Shown here in pieces: positions 56,805 to 64,000 of a DNA stretch of 64,000 nucleotides (its first letter is position 1; every line of letters begins with the position of its first letter). This DNA is from Xanthomonas floridensis. GTDB taxonomy: Bacteria > Pseudomonadota > Gammaproteobacteria > Xanthomonadales > Xanthomonadaceae. The notes below the pieces were generated by a model that saw only the letters and a program-made list of their open reading frames with translations, was not told where the DNA came from and made no database searches. The DNA lies in contig NZ_LXNG01000014.1 of assembly GCF_001642575.1 (NCBI RefSeq), positions 1-64,000 of the forward strand, written 5' to 3'. The position numbers and the translations under genes are program-made.

Positions 56805-56880
56805 GTGGTGCGACCTTCAGCGCTTACAGTGGCTTCAGTCCGTACCAAACGGAAAAGTCTGTTAGCGAAGGAGCGAAGCG

Positions 56881-59316
56881 ATGGCGACAGGCAAGCCCCC
56901 ACGTTCACGGCCCGCGCGTGCGACACCGGGCAAGACCAGCAAGCCCGTCTCCCGGCAGCGTGCCAATGCACCGCAAGCGGATGCGGTGGAGGCCACCACC
57001 ACTCGCGTGCAAGGCAAGGCGCGCACGGTGATCTATATCCACGGCATCGGCAACAAGCCGCCGGCCGACGTGCTGCGTTGCCAGTGGGACACGGCCTTGT
57101 TCGGGCGGCCAATGGGCGAGCGCACACGGATGGCCTACTGGGTCAATCGCGAACGCTATCCGGTGCCCGAGCCAGGCAGTTGCGACAGCCGCGATGTCGG
57201 GCCGGCGCTGAACCAGAGCGTGCAACGAGCGTTGAGCACCCTGGGTCTGGTGCCAGGCGCGCAGGACCTGCATCTGTTGGCCGACGCGTTGGCCAACAAC
57301 GCACAGGAACGCGCGGATCTGCACCGCCTGCTGGACGAACTGGAGGGCGCCAGCGCGCCGGGCAGCGTGCAGGCCAAGGGGCCGGTCGATGCCATCAACC
57401 GGGTGCTGCTGCGGCTGATCTCCGCCGCGCTGCTGCAGGATGTGCATGACCTGTTCTTCGTGCCCGAACGCGCGGCGCTGATGCGCGAGAGCCTGGCCCA
57501 GCGGTTGCGTGCCGGTGGCGGGCCGTTCGTGGTGGTTGCCCACAGCCAGGGGTCGATGATCGCCTACGACGTGCTGCGGCAACTGCAGGCAGCGGAGTGC
57601 GAGGTGACGCTGTTCGTGAGCGTGGGGTCGCCACTGGGGTTGCCGCAGGTGCGCAGCATGTTCAAGCGCTGGACCGGCGCCCGCAAGCTGCCGTTTCCCG
57701 ACTGCGTGCAGCGCTGGGTCAATGTGGCCGACACCCGTGACCCGATCGCGTTGGACCCCGACCTTACCGACGACATCAGCAATGCCAAGGGGCGCTTCGA
57801 AAATCTGGCCGCTGCGCGCCTGAATCCGGATTGGCAGGACAACCCGCATTCGGGCTCGGGGTATCTGTCGATTCCGCAGGTGCGCGCGGCGGTGCGTCAG
57901 GCGGTCGGCGTCGGTTTCGATCAGCCGGTGTCCAACGCGGTGCTGATCAAGGATCTCAGCGAGCAGCTCGAAGCGCATGGTGCGGACTATCGGCATGAAG
58001 TCTTGATTGAGCTGGATCGGCGAGTGCTGGGCATGGACCCGGGCGGCGTGCGCGCCCAGTTGCTGAGCCAGTTGCGGCAGGTCGCCGCGCACAGCACCGG
58101 ATTGAAGGGCGAGGCGCTGGACGAGGCGATCGAGCTGGAGGATGGTTTGCAGCGCTTCGTCTCCGCACGGCTGACGCGCTACGAGATCGAGTCGCTGCAG
58201 AGCCGTTACCGCGCACTGGGCTTTCGCCGGGTCTGGCGCGATGCCGGCAAGCGTGCGCTGATCCATGTCTCCGGCAATGTGCTGCACGCCGATGCGGCGC
58301 GCACCGCGTACCGCGCACGCGGGCAACAGATCGGTTGGGCGGTGCTGGACACCGGCATCGCGGCCAGCCATCCGCATTTCTACGTCAAGGGCCAACGCGA
58401 CAACGTGGTGGCGCAGTGGGATTGCACGCGGCGCGGCGCGCCTGGACAGCTCACGCGTGCCGATGGACAGGCATTTGCCAGGCTCGATCGGCATGGGCAC
58501 GGCACCCACATCGCCGGCATTATCGCCGGCCACTGCCACGCCTCGATTCCCGACGCGCAAGGCAATCCCGGCAGCCCGCTGGAATTGATCGGCATGGCGC
58601 CGGACACCCGTCTGTATGGCTTCAAGGTGCTCGACGATGCCGGAAACGGCCGCGATTCGTGGATGATCAAGGCAGTGCAGCAGGTGGCCGCGATCAACGA
58701 ACGCGCCGGCGAACTGGTGATTCACGGGGTCAACCTGAGCCTGGGCGGCTGCTTCGACCCGGAGAGCTACGGCTGCGGCTTCACGCCGCTGTGCAACGAA
58801 TTACGCCGGCTCTGGCGGCAAGGCGTGCTGGTGGTGGTGGCGGCCGGCAACGAGGGGCTGACCTGGCTGATGCAGAACGACGGCGGTGCGTATCCGGCCA
58901 ATATGGATCTGTCGATCGGCGACCCGGGCAATCTCGAAGAAGCGATCGTGGTGGGGTCGGTGCACAAGAGCAGCCCGCACAATTACGGGGTGTCGTATTT
59001 CTCATCGCGCGGCCCCACCGCCGATGGTCGCAGCAAGCCCGACGTAGTGGCGCCGGGCGAAAAGATCGTCTCGGCGTACTACGACTTCGACCCGAAGGAT
59101 CCCGCCAGCCTGATGGTGGAAATGAGCGGCACCAGCATGGCCGCACCGCACGTCTCCGGCGTACTGGCCGGTTTTCTGTCGGCACGCCGCGAGTTCATCG
59201 GCTTTCCGGACCGGGTCAAGCAACTGATGCTCGACACCTGCACCGATCTACAACGCGACCGCTATGTGCAGGGCAGGGGAGTGCCGAATTTGATGCGGAT
59301 GCTTGGAGCGACGTGA
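56881..59316 (+). CDS. Hydrolase-subtilisin fusion protein
   Basis: An 811-aa protein with two enzyme-like domains. Residues 40-330 form an alpha/beta hydrolase-like domain: VIYIHGIGNKP and the nucleophile elbow VVAHSQGSMIAYD. Residues 480-800 form an S8 subtilase: Asp in WAVLDTGIAASHP, His in GHGTHIAGIIAG and Ser in SGTSMAAPHVSGVLAGF. All three catalytic residues are there. There is no signal peptide, so it is probably cytoplasmic or secreted by another path. Known in xanthomonads as a chromosomal protein; role unclear. Confidence 0.85.
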   Translation: MATGKPPRSRPARATPGKTSKPVSRQRANAPQADAVEATTTRVQGKARTVIYIHGIGNKPPADVLRCQWDTALFGRPMGERTRMAYWVNRERYPVPEPGSCDSRDVGPALNQSVQRALSTLGLVPGAQDLHLLADALANNAQERADLHRLLDELEGASAPGSVQAKGPVDAINRVLLRLISAALLQDVHDLFFVPERAALMRESLAQRLRAGGGPFVVVAHSQGSMIAYDVLRQLQAAECEVTLFVSVGSPLGLPQVRSMFKRWTGARKLPFPDCVQRWVNVADTRDPIALDPDLTDDISNAKGRFENLAAARLNPDWQDNPHSGSGYLSIPQVRAAVRQAVGVGFDQPVSNAVLIKDLSEQLEAHGADYRHEVLIELDRRVLGMDPGGVRAQLLSQLRQVAAHSTGLKGEALDEAIELEDGLQRFVSARLTRYEIESLQSRYRALGFRRVWRDAGKRALIHVSGNVLHADAARTAYRARGQQIGWAVLDTGIAASHPHFYVKGQRDNVVAQWDCTRRGAPGQLTRADGQAFARLDRHGHGTHIAGIIAGHCHASIPDAQGNPGSPLELIGMAPDTRLYGFKVLDDAGNGRDSWMIKAVQQVAAINERAGELVIHGVNLSLGGCFDPESYGCGFTPLCNELRRLWRQGVLVVVAAGNEGLTWLMQNDGGAYPANMDLSIGDPGNLEEAIVVGSVHKSSPHNYGVSYFSSRGPTADGRSKPDVVAPGEKIVSAYYDFDPKDPASLMVEMSGTSMAAPHVSGVLAGFLSARREFIGFPDRVKQLMLDTCTDLQRDRYVQGRGVPNLMRMLGAT

Positions 59317-59323
59317 GGGATCA

Positions 59324-59475
59324 GGAATGGGGAATGGGGAATGGGGAATGGGGAATCGTAGAAGCACGGCGCTTCTCGATGATCCAGCAATGTCCGCATC
59401 GTGAACTAACGTGGGGTCAACGCAGCGAGCCTACCCAGCTCTTGCTATTCCCGATTCCCGATTCCCGATTCCCGA
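59324..59475. repeat. Two facing arrays of a 7-bp repeat
   Basis: Four copies of AATGGGG at 59326-59353 and four copies of ATTCCCG at 59447-59474, with about 95 bp between. The arrays are near complements, so the RNA can fold back. The second runs up to the smpB stop at 59477. It may act as a terminator for the convergent genes on either side. Confidence 0.75.
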
Positions 59476-59476
59476 T

Positions 59477-59980
59477 TCACGCATCCCGGTTATGCCGCCG
59501 CATCACGCGCTGCTTGTCGCGCTGCCAGTCGCGGTCCTTGGCGGCGTCGCGCTTGTCGTGGTTCTGCTTGCCCTTGGCCAGGGCGATTTCCAGCTTGACC
59601 TTGTTGCTGCTCCAGTACAGCGCGGTGGGCACCAGGGTGTAGCCCTCGCGCTCCACGCGGGTGAGTACCTTGTCGATCTCGGCCCGGTGCAGCAGCAGCT
59701 TGCGGTCGCGACGCTCCACCGGCACGGTGTGGGTGGAGGCCTGGATCAGCGGGGTGATCTGCGCGCCGATCAGGTAGATCTCGCCGGAGCGCACATACGC
59801 GTAGCCGTCGACGATATTGGCGCGGCCGGCGCGGATCGCCTTGATCTCCCAGCCCTGCAGCGCCAGACCGGCTTCGTAGCGCTCTTCTAGGTGGTATTCG
59901 TGGCGCGCACGCTTGTTCAACGCGATGGTTTTCGTGGCCTTCGCGCCGTTTGCTTTATCCTTGGATGGTTTCTTGCTCAT
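59477..59980 (-). CDS. smpB: SsrA-binding protein
   Basis: A 167-aa protein of the SmpB family: IALNKRARHEYHLEERYEAGLALQGWEIKA, IRAGRANIVDGYAYVRSGEIYL, and a basic C-terminal tail. It binds tmRNA and brings it to stalled ribosomes. Normal length, intact. Confidence 0.97.
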   Translation of the reverse strand: MSKKPSKDKANGAKATKTIALNKRARHEYHLEERYEAGLALQGWEIKAIRAGRANIVDGYAYVRSGEIYLIGAQITPLIQASTHTVPVERRDRKLLLHRAEIDKVLTRVEREGYTLVPTALYWSSNKVKLEIALAKGKQNHDKRDAAKDRDWQRDKQRVMRRHNRDA

Positions 59981-60040
59981 GACGCCATTGTCGCCGATTC
60001 GGTGTCGTCAAACGATCTTCCGTCTTTCACAAGTTAGCGA

Positions 60041-60472
60041 ATGCCTACCATCCGTCGTAGCGCCCTGGTCGAACACAGCGCCTCCCGCATGTTCGATCTG
60101 GTCAATGATGTCGCCGCCTATCCGCGCCGCTTCGGCTGGTGCGATGCCGCCCATGTGCTCGAGCAGGATCAGGCGCATATCGTGGCGCGGCTGGATCTGG
60201 GGCTGGGCACGTTCCGCACCTGGTTCACTACCGAGAACATCCTCGAACGCCCCGAGCGCATTGCAATGCACCTGCGCGACGGGCCATTCAAGCGCCTTGA
60301 GGGACTGTGGGAATTCCAGGCGCTGGGCGAGAACGCCTGCAAGGTGAGCCTTACCCTGGAGGTGGAGACCAGTTCGCGCCTGCTGGGGCCGGCCCTGGCG
60401 CTTGGTTTCCAGGGCCTGGCCGATCGCATGGTCAACGATTTCGTGCGGGTTGCCGATCGCGGCGAGGCGTGA
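60041..60472 (+). CDS. ratA: RatA-type START-domain protein
   Basis: A 143-aa protein of the RatA/coenzyme-Q10-binding group: TIRRSALVEHSASRMFDLVNDV, YPRRFGWCDAAHVL, and GLADRMVNDFVRVAD at the end. It is commonly paired with rnfH next to smpB. RatA was described as an inhibitor of ribosome subunit joining; the yeast relatives bind coenzyme Q. Divergent from smpB. Confidence 0.93.
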   Translation: MPTIRRSALVEHSASRMFDLVNDVAAYPRRFGWCDAAHVLEQDQAHIVARLDLGLGTFRTWFTTENILERPERIAMHLRDGPFKRLEGLWEFQALGENACKVSLTLEVETSSRLLGPALALGFQGLADRMVNDFVRVADRGEA

Positions 60473-60473
60473 A

Positions 60474-60749
60474 GTGACGGTGCGGGTCGAGGTGGTGCTG
60501 GCCTGGCCGGATCGCTACAGCGCGGTGCAGCTTGCGTTGCCGGAGGGTGCCACGGTGGCCGAGGCGGTCGCAGCGTCGGGCCTGGCACGGCAGCATCCGC
60601 CTGCAGCACTCGCCATCCATGGCCTGGTCACCCAGCCGACCCAACTGGTGCGTGACGGCGACCGGGTGGAATTGCTCAGGCCGCTGCTGCTGGACCCGAA
60701 GGAGGCGCGCCGCCGGCGGGCCGGGCCGGGCAAGCGGGCAGGCGGTTAG
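60474..60749 (+). CDS. rnfH: RnfH-family ubiquitin-like protein
   Basis: A 91-aa beta-grasp protein from GTG 60474, one base after the ratA stop; GAGG lies just upstream. It has VRVEVVLAWPDRYSAVQL, HGLVTQPTQLVRDGDRVELLRPLLLDPKEARRRRA, as in the RnfH family. Function in the cell unclear; ratA-rnfH form an operon. Confidence 0.92.
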   Translation: MTVRVEVVLAWPDRYSAVQLALPEGATVAEAVAASGLARQHPPAALAIHGLVTQPTQLVRDGDRVELLRPLLLDPKEARRRRAGPGKRAGG

Positions 60750-61167
60750 CCCTCAAGGGTGGTGTTGGGCTGCGATGTTTTGCCAAATCGTGCTGGCAAG
60801 GCGGTAGTGGGCGAAGCGTTCGGCAGGGATTTCTGTCGTTGCGTTCACACTGGTAGGGCAGCACGCGCACCAGATCGCTGCGGCGACAAGAGGGCGGCCT
60901 TGAACGTCGACGGCTCGGGAGACGCGTCGCCGGCCGCGCTGCGGCGGCATTTCAGCACTCGGCCACGGGCGGCGGTTTAACGGCCACCCGACTGCCGCAC
61001 CGAGTGGGCAACAGACCCGCCGCGGCTGCTAACGGGCGCAACAACGCCATTGACCACGGAAAATAGACAACCCCGGCGACTGAATCGCCAAGGTCTGCAG
61101 GTCGTGCCCGGACACCCGGATCTCGGATATCTGCAGTCAGGCGGCAAAGGGCGCCTGACCGAGCTCA
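60750..61167. other. Intergenic region without supported genes
   Basis: A 418-bp stretch between two converging genes. Short ORFs occur on both strands but none has a good start, ribosome binding site or protein-like composition. No repeat or hairpin stands out beyond GC-rich palindromes such as GGCCGCGCTGCGGC. Confidence 0.5.
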
Positions 61168-61563
61168 TCAACGGCCGCGCTGTTTCTTCTTGTCGCGTGC
61201 CAGGTTGCGGCCAAATTGCTTGGGTGCCGACTTTGCCAGCTGCTCGTCCTGCGAGGGGAAATAATCGCCTTCCCAGCGTGCCACCTGGTCGTTCTCGAAG
61301 AACACGGTGAAATTCTTGATCTCGGTCCGCGCCAGACGGTCCACGCGTTGGGTGGAGGTGTAGTCCCAGCGCTGTGCATGGAACGGGTCGGGGATCGACG
61401 GGGTGCCCAGCAATGCACTGACCTGCTGCTTGCTCTGGCCTACCTGCAGTTGCTCCACGGCGTTCTGCTTGATCAGATTGCCCTGGTAGATCGGCTGCTT
61501 GTAGATGATGCCGCAGCCAGCGGTGGACAAAGCAATGGCGGCGACCAGCAGGAGATTGCGCAT
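61168..61563 (-). CDS. bamE: Outer-membrane assembly lipoprotein BamE (SmpA)
   Basis: A 131-aa lipoprotein: MRNLLLVAAIALSTAGC with the lipidated Cys, then QPIYQGNLIKQNAVEQLQVGQ, VSALLGTPSIPDPFH and WDYTSTQRV, as in BamE/SmpA. Part of the BAM complex that inserts beta-barrel proteins. The ATG at 61563 sets the signal peptide. Divergent from fur, which is the common arrangement. Confidence 0.96.
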   Translation of the reverse strand: MRNLLLVAAIALSTAGCGIIYKQPIYQGNLIKQNAVEQLQVGQSKQQVSALLGTPSIPDPFHAQRWDYTSTQRVDRLARTEIKNFTVFFENDQVARWEGDYFPSQDEQLAKSAPKQFGRNLARDKKKQRGR

Positions 61564-61667
61564 CGGGGAGTAAGTGCTGAGGAAATCACGCCGATGATAC
61601 ACTCCCACCGGTCGCCGCGACCCGTTTGAAGGCAGCTGGCGCTAAATCGCCAATGAACGGAGAACGT

Positions 61668-62078
61668 ATGGAAACCCACGACCTGCGCAAAGTCGGGCTA
61701 AAGGTGACCCATCCGCGGATGCGGATCCTGGAACTGCTGGAACAGAAGAGCAACCAGCATCACCTCAGCGCAGAAGACATCTATCGCCAGCTGCTCGATC
61801 ACGGCGACGAGATCGGGCTGGCCACGGTGTACCGCGTGCTGACCCAGTTCGAAGCGGCCGGCCTGGTGCTCAAGCACAATTTCGAAGGCGGCCAAGCCGT
61901 GTACGAACTGGACCGAGGTGGTCATCACGACCATATGGTCGATGTGGACACCGGCCACGTCATCGAGTTTGAAAGCGAAGAGATCGAAGCACTGCAGCGC
62001 CAGATCGCCGCCAAGCACGGCTACGAGCTGGAAGAGCATTCGCTGGTGCTGTACGTGCGTAAGAAGCGTACGCGCTGA
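61668..62078 (+). CDS. fur: Ferric uptake regulator
   Basis: A 136-aa Fur protein: DNA-binding winged helix (LRKVGLKVTHPRMRILELLEQ, SAEDIYRQLLDHGDEIGLATVYRVLTQFEAAGLV) and the metal site HHDHMVDVDTGHVIEF. A C-terminal Cys-x-x-Cys pair is absent, as in many xanthomonad Fur proteins. GGAG lies just before the ATG. Shares its upstream region with bamE. Confidence 0.97.
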   Translation: METHDLRKVGLKVTHPRMRILELLEQKSNQHHLSAEDIYRQLLDHGDEIGLATVYRVLTQFEAAGLVLKHNFEGGQAVYELDRGGHHDHMVDVDTGHVIEFESEEIEALQRQIAAKHGYELEEHSLVLYVRKKRTR

Positions 62079-62167
62079 GTTTGGTGTCTGCAGATCTGGA
62101 ATGACAGGGCGGCTTCGGCCGCCTTGTGCGTTCTGGGGCGTGTTGGTGGGTATGCATGCAGGCTCAT

Positions 62168-62910
62168 GCCCCCATCCGCCCTTCGGGCACCTTCCCCCCG
62201 CAGGCGGGGGAAGGGGGCGGTGTGTGGTCGGTTGCAGCGCAATCGAGAGATCACGCGCAGCCAGGCATCGCGTCTCCCGCTGGCGGGAGAAGGTGGCGCG
62301 CAGCGCCGGATGAGGGGCAACACCGTTTGCGCTTGTCGCGCCTGTGCTGGTCGCCTCGCAGCAATGTTGCCCCCATCTGCCCTTCAGGCACCTTCTCCCG
62401 CAGGCGGGGGTAGGGGCGGTGGGTGGTCAGTTGCAGCGCAATCGAGAGATCACACGCAGCCAGGCATCGCGTCTCCCGCTGGTGGGAGAAGGTGGCGCGC
62501 AGCGCCGGATGAGGGGCAACACCGTTTGCGCTTGTCGCGCCTGTGCTGGTCGCCTCGCAGCGATGTTGCCCCCATCTGCCCTTCAGGCACCTTCTCCCGC
62601 AGGCGGGGGTAGGGGCGGTGGGTGGTCAGTTGCAGCGCAATCGAGAGATCACGTGCAGCTAGGCATCGCTTCTCCCGCTTGCGGGAGAAGGTGGCGCGCA
62701 GCGCCGGATGAGGGGCAACACCGTTTGCGCTTGTCGCGCCTGTGCTGGTCGCGTCGCAGCGATGTTGCCCCCATCCGCACTCCAGGCACCTTCTCCCGCA
62801 GGCGGGGGAAGGGCGCGGTGGGTGGTCAGTTGCAGTGCAATCGAGAGACCACGCGCAGCCAGGCATCGCGTCTCCCGAGCGGGGGAGGGAATGGGACCTC
62901 TGAATTTGCG
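62168..62910. repeat. ~200-bp tandem repeat, nearly four copies, between fur and recN
   Basis: Copies begin near 62168, 62369, 62568 and 62767 (periods 201, 199, 199 bp) and stop around 62910 in a partial fourth. Each unit has inverted repeats such as TCTCCCGC-N-GCGGGAGA and CTTCTCCCGCAGGCGGGG, and the sequence GCCGGATGAGGGGCAACACC. Reading frames across it are open only because the unit lacks stops; no gene is called. It looks like an extragenic palindromic repeat family of the chromosome. Confidence 0.88.
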
Positions 62911-62925
62911 CGCTACTCGCTGCGC

Positions 62926-64000
62926 TCAGGCGCTCTGCAGCAGTTTGCGCGCCGCCGCGCGGGCTTCCTTGCTGACTTCCACGCCGCCCAGCATGCGTGC
63001 CAGCTCTTCCTGGCGGGCTTGCGGGCCGAGCAGTTCGACCGCGCTCTGGGTCATGCCGTCCACCGGCGCCTTGCTGACCCGGTAGTGCGCATGGCCCTTG
63101 GCCGCGACCTGCGGCAGGTGGGTCACGCACAGCACCTGGCGTTCCTCGCCCAACGCGCGCAGCTTCTGCCCGACGATATCGGCCACCGCGCCGCCGATGC
63201 CTGAATCCACTTCGTCGAACACCATGGTCGGCACGCTGTCCAGGCCAAGCGCGGCCACTTCGATCGCCAGCGAAATGCGCGACAACTCGCCACCCGAGGC
63301 GACCTTGCGCAGCGCGCGCGGTGGTTGCCCGGCATTGGCGGCGACCAGGAATTCCACCCGCTCGGCACCGTTCGGGTCCGGACGCAGGGTGTCCTGGGGT
63401 TGCAGCTGAATCAGGAACTGGCCGCCGCCCATGCCCAGCTCGCCGATCAGCGTGGTGGTGGCGTCCGACAAGGCCTGCGCCGCGCTCTGGCGGCTGGCAC
63501 TGAGCACGCCGGCCGCGGCCTGCCAGACACCGGTGGCGGTGTCGATATGCTTGTCCAGCTGCTGCAGGCGCTCGTCGGCGCCACGCAGGCTCTCGACCTC
63601 GGCGCCCAGATGGTCGCGGTGGGCGGCCAGCTCGTCCGGAGCCACGCGGTGCTTGCGGGCCAGGTCGTGCAGGCGGCCGAGACGGCGCTCCATCGCCTCG
63701 AACTGGGTGGGATCGGCATCCAGGTCGTCGCGCACGCGGTCGAGCAGAGCCAGCGCTTCTTCGATCTGGATGACGGCGCTGTCCAGCAGCGCGTCCACCT
63801 CGCTCAGGCGCGGTTCGTGCTCGGCCACGCGGGACAGGTCGTGGCGGCTGTCCTGCAACAACCCCAGTGCCGACGCACCGTCATCGCCGTTGAGCTGCTG
63901 GGCCACGCTGTCGCAGGCGCCGATCAGCGCGGTGGCATGGGCCTGGCGGCGGTGGTTGATGTCCAGCGCGGCAATCGCGGCCGGGTCCAGGTCTTCGCGT
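62926..64000 (-). CDS. recN: DNA repair protein RecN (5' end outside window)
   Basis: The C-terminal ~358 residues of RecN, an SMC-like ATPase in double-strand break repair. Seen: a coiled-coil region, the signature region FLIQLQPQDTLRPDPNG and VASGGELSRISLAIEV (ABC signature), Walker B TMVFDEVDSGIGG and the H-loop VTHLPQVAAKG. The frame is open to the window's end, so the N-terminal ATP-binding half lies beyond. Confidence 0.95.
   Translation of the reverse strand, partial: REDLDPAAIAALDINHRRQAHATALIGACDSVAQQLNGDDGASALGLLQDSRHDLSRVAEHEPRLSEVDALLDSAVIQIEEALALLDRVRDDLDADPTQFEAMERRLGRLHDLARKHRVAPDELAAHRDHLGAEVESLRGADERLQQLDKHIDTATGVWQAAAGVLSASRQSAAQALSDATTTLIGELGMGGGQFLIQLQPQDTLRPDPNGAERVEFLVAANAGQPPRALRKVASGGELSRISLAIEVAALGLDSVPTMVFDEVDSGIGGAVADIVGQKLRALGEERQVLCVTHLPQVAAKGHAHYRVSKAPVDGMTQSAVELLGPQARQEELARMLGGVEVSKEARAAARKLLQSA

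Noticed and set aside
56905..58725. 606-aa minus-strand frame in the hydrolase-subtilase gene
   Set aside because: Antisense shadow; the plus frame has all catalytic motifs of two enzyme families.
60753..60950. 65-aa minus frame between rnfH and bamE
   Set aside because: No ribosome binding site, no family, and no operon context.
62168..62910. CRISPR array
   Set aside because: The unit is ~200 bp and nearly the entire unit is repeated; there are no short repeats with unique spacers and no cas genes.
62124..63204. Plus-strand frames across the tandem repeat
   Set aside because: The repeated protein segments are just the 200-bp DNA repeat read through; one of the frames also runs into recN antisense.

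Overview
The window comes from the chromosome of a GC-rich gammaproteobacterium, most likely Xanthomonas. The right flank carries ssrA (tmRNA, tag peptide ANDDNYGSDFAIAA), smpB, ratA, rnfH, bamE, fur and recN in the order seen in xanthomonads. About 52 kb of the window is a nearly complete lambda-like siphovirus prophage inserted at the 3' end of ssrA. A second, partial integrative element lies to its left.

Layout: (1) 1-4076 is the right end of a second ssrA-targeted element. It holds a 715-aa protein of unknown function with a PD-(D/E)XK nuclease-like motif and a tyrosine recombinase next to an att copy. (2) 4058-56364 is the prophage, bounded by a 19-bp direct repeat made of the last 14 nt of tmRNA plus 5 bp, with a P4-type integrase at its right end. 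From left to right it holds: a leftward early operon (16.5 to 4.2 kb) with an AlpA-like regulator, a helicase-methyltransferase fusion, a C5 cytosine methyltransferase, a YqaJ exonuclease and a probable annealing protein; a lambda-type immunity region (PL with two operators, lipoprotein, CI, three operators at PR, Cro); a CII-like regulator; a replication initiator with origin iterons inside its gene and a DnaB helicase; small 'nin'-type genes including RuvC-like and Ref-like nucleases; a Q-position gene followed by a promoter and terminator; a lysis cassette with nested Rz/Rz1; terminase, a portal with a C-terminal Acb1-like domain, protease/scaffold, capsid and neck genes; a lambda-type tail operon (tube, frameshifted chaperones, tape measure, M, L, K, I, J homologues) and tip/fibre proteins; then a cluster of probable lysogenic-conversion genes. 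(3) 56351-64000 is the host core: ssrA, a hydrolase-subtilase fusion, smpB, ratA, rnfH, bamE, fur, a ~200-bp tandem repeat and partial recN.

Logic of the prophage: the repressor is an S24-type, RecA-cleavable protein. Palindromes of the form TTACC-N4-GGTAA lie at both early promoters, so one repressor can silence both arms, as in lambda. Early left genes serve recombination and DNA modification. Early right genes serve replication and lead to the late-gene switch. Several genes run against their operon or have low GC: membrane proteins at 9609, 15953 and 22650, a DUF4145-type protein at 25911, a membrane protein at 28655, and secreted or membrane proteins at 52.1-54.4 kb. They look like independently expressed cargo ('morons') and are the best places to look for undescribed exclusion or defence functions, together with the 715-aa protein of the left element, the lipoprotein downstream of cI, and the Acb1-like tail of the portal.
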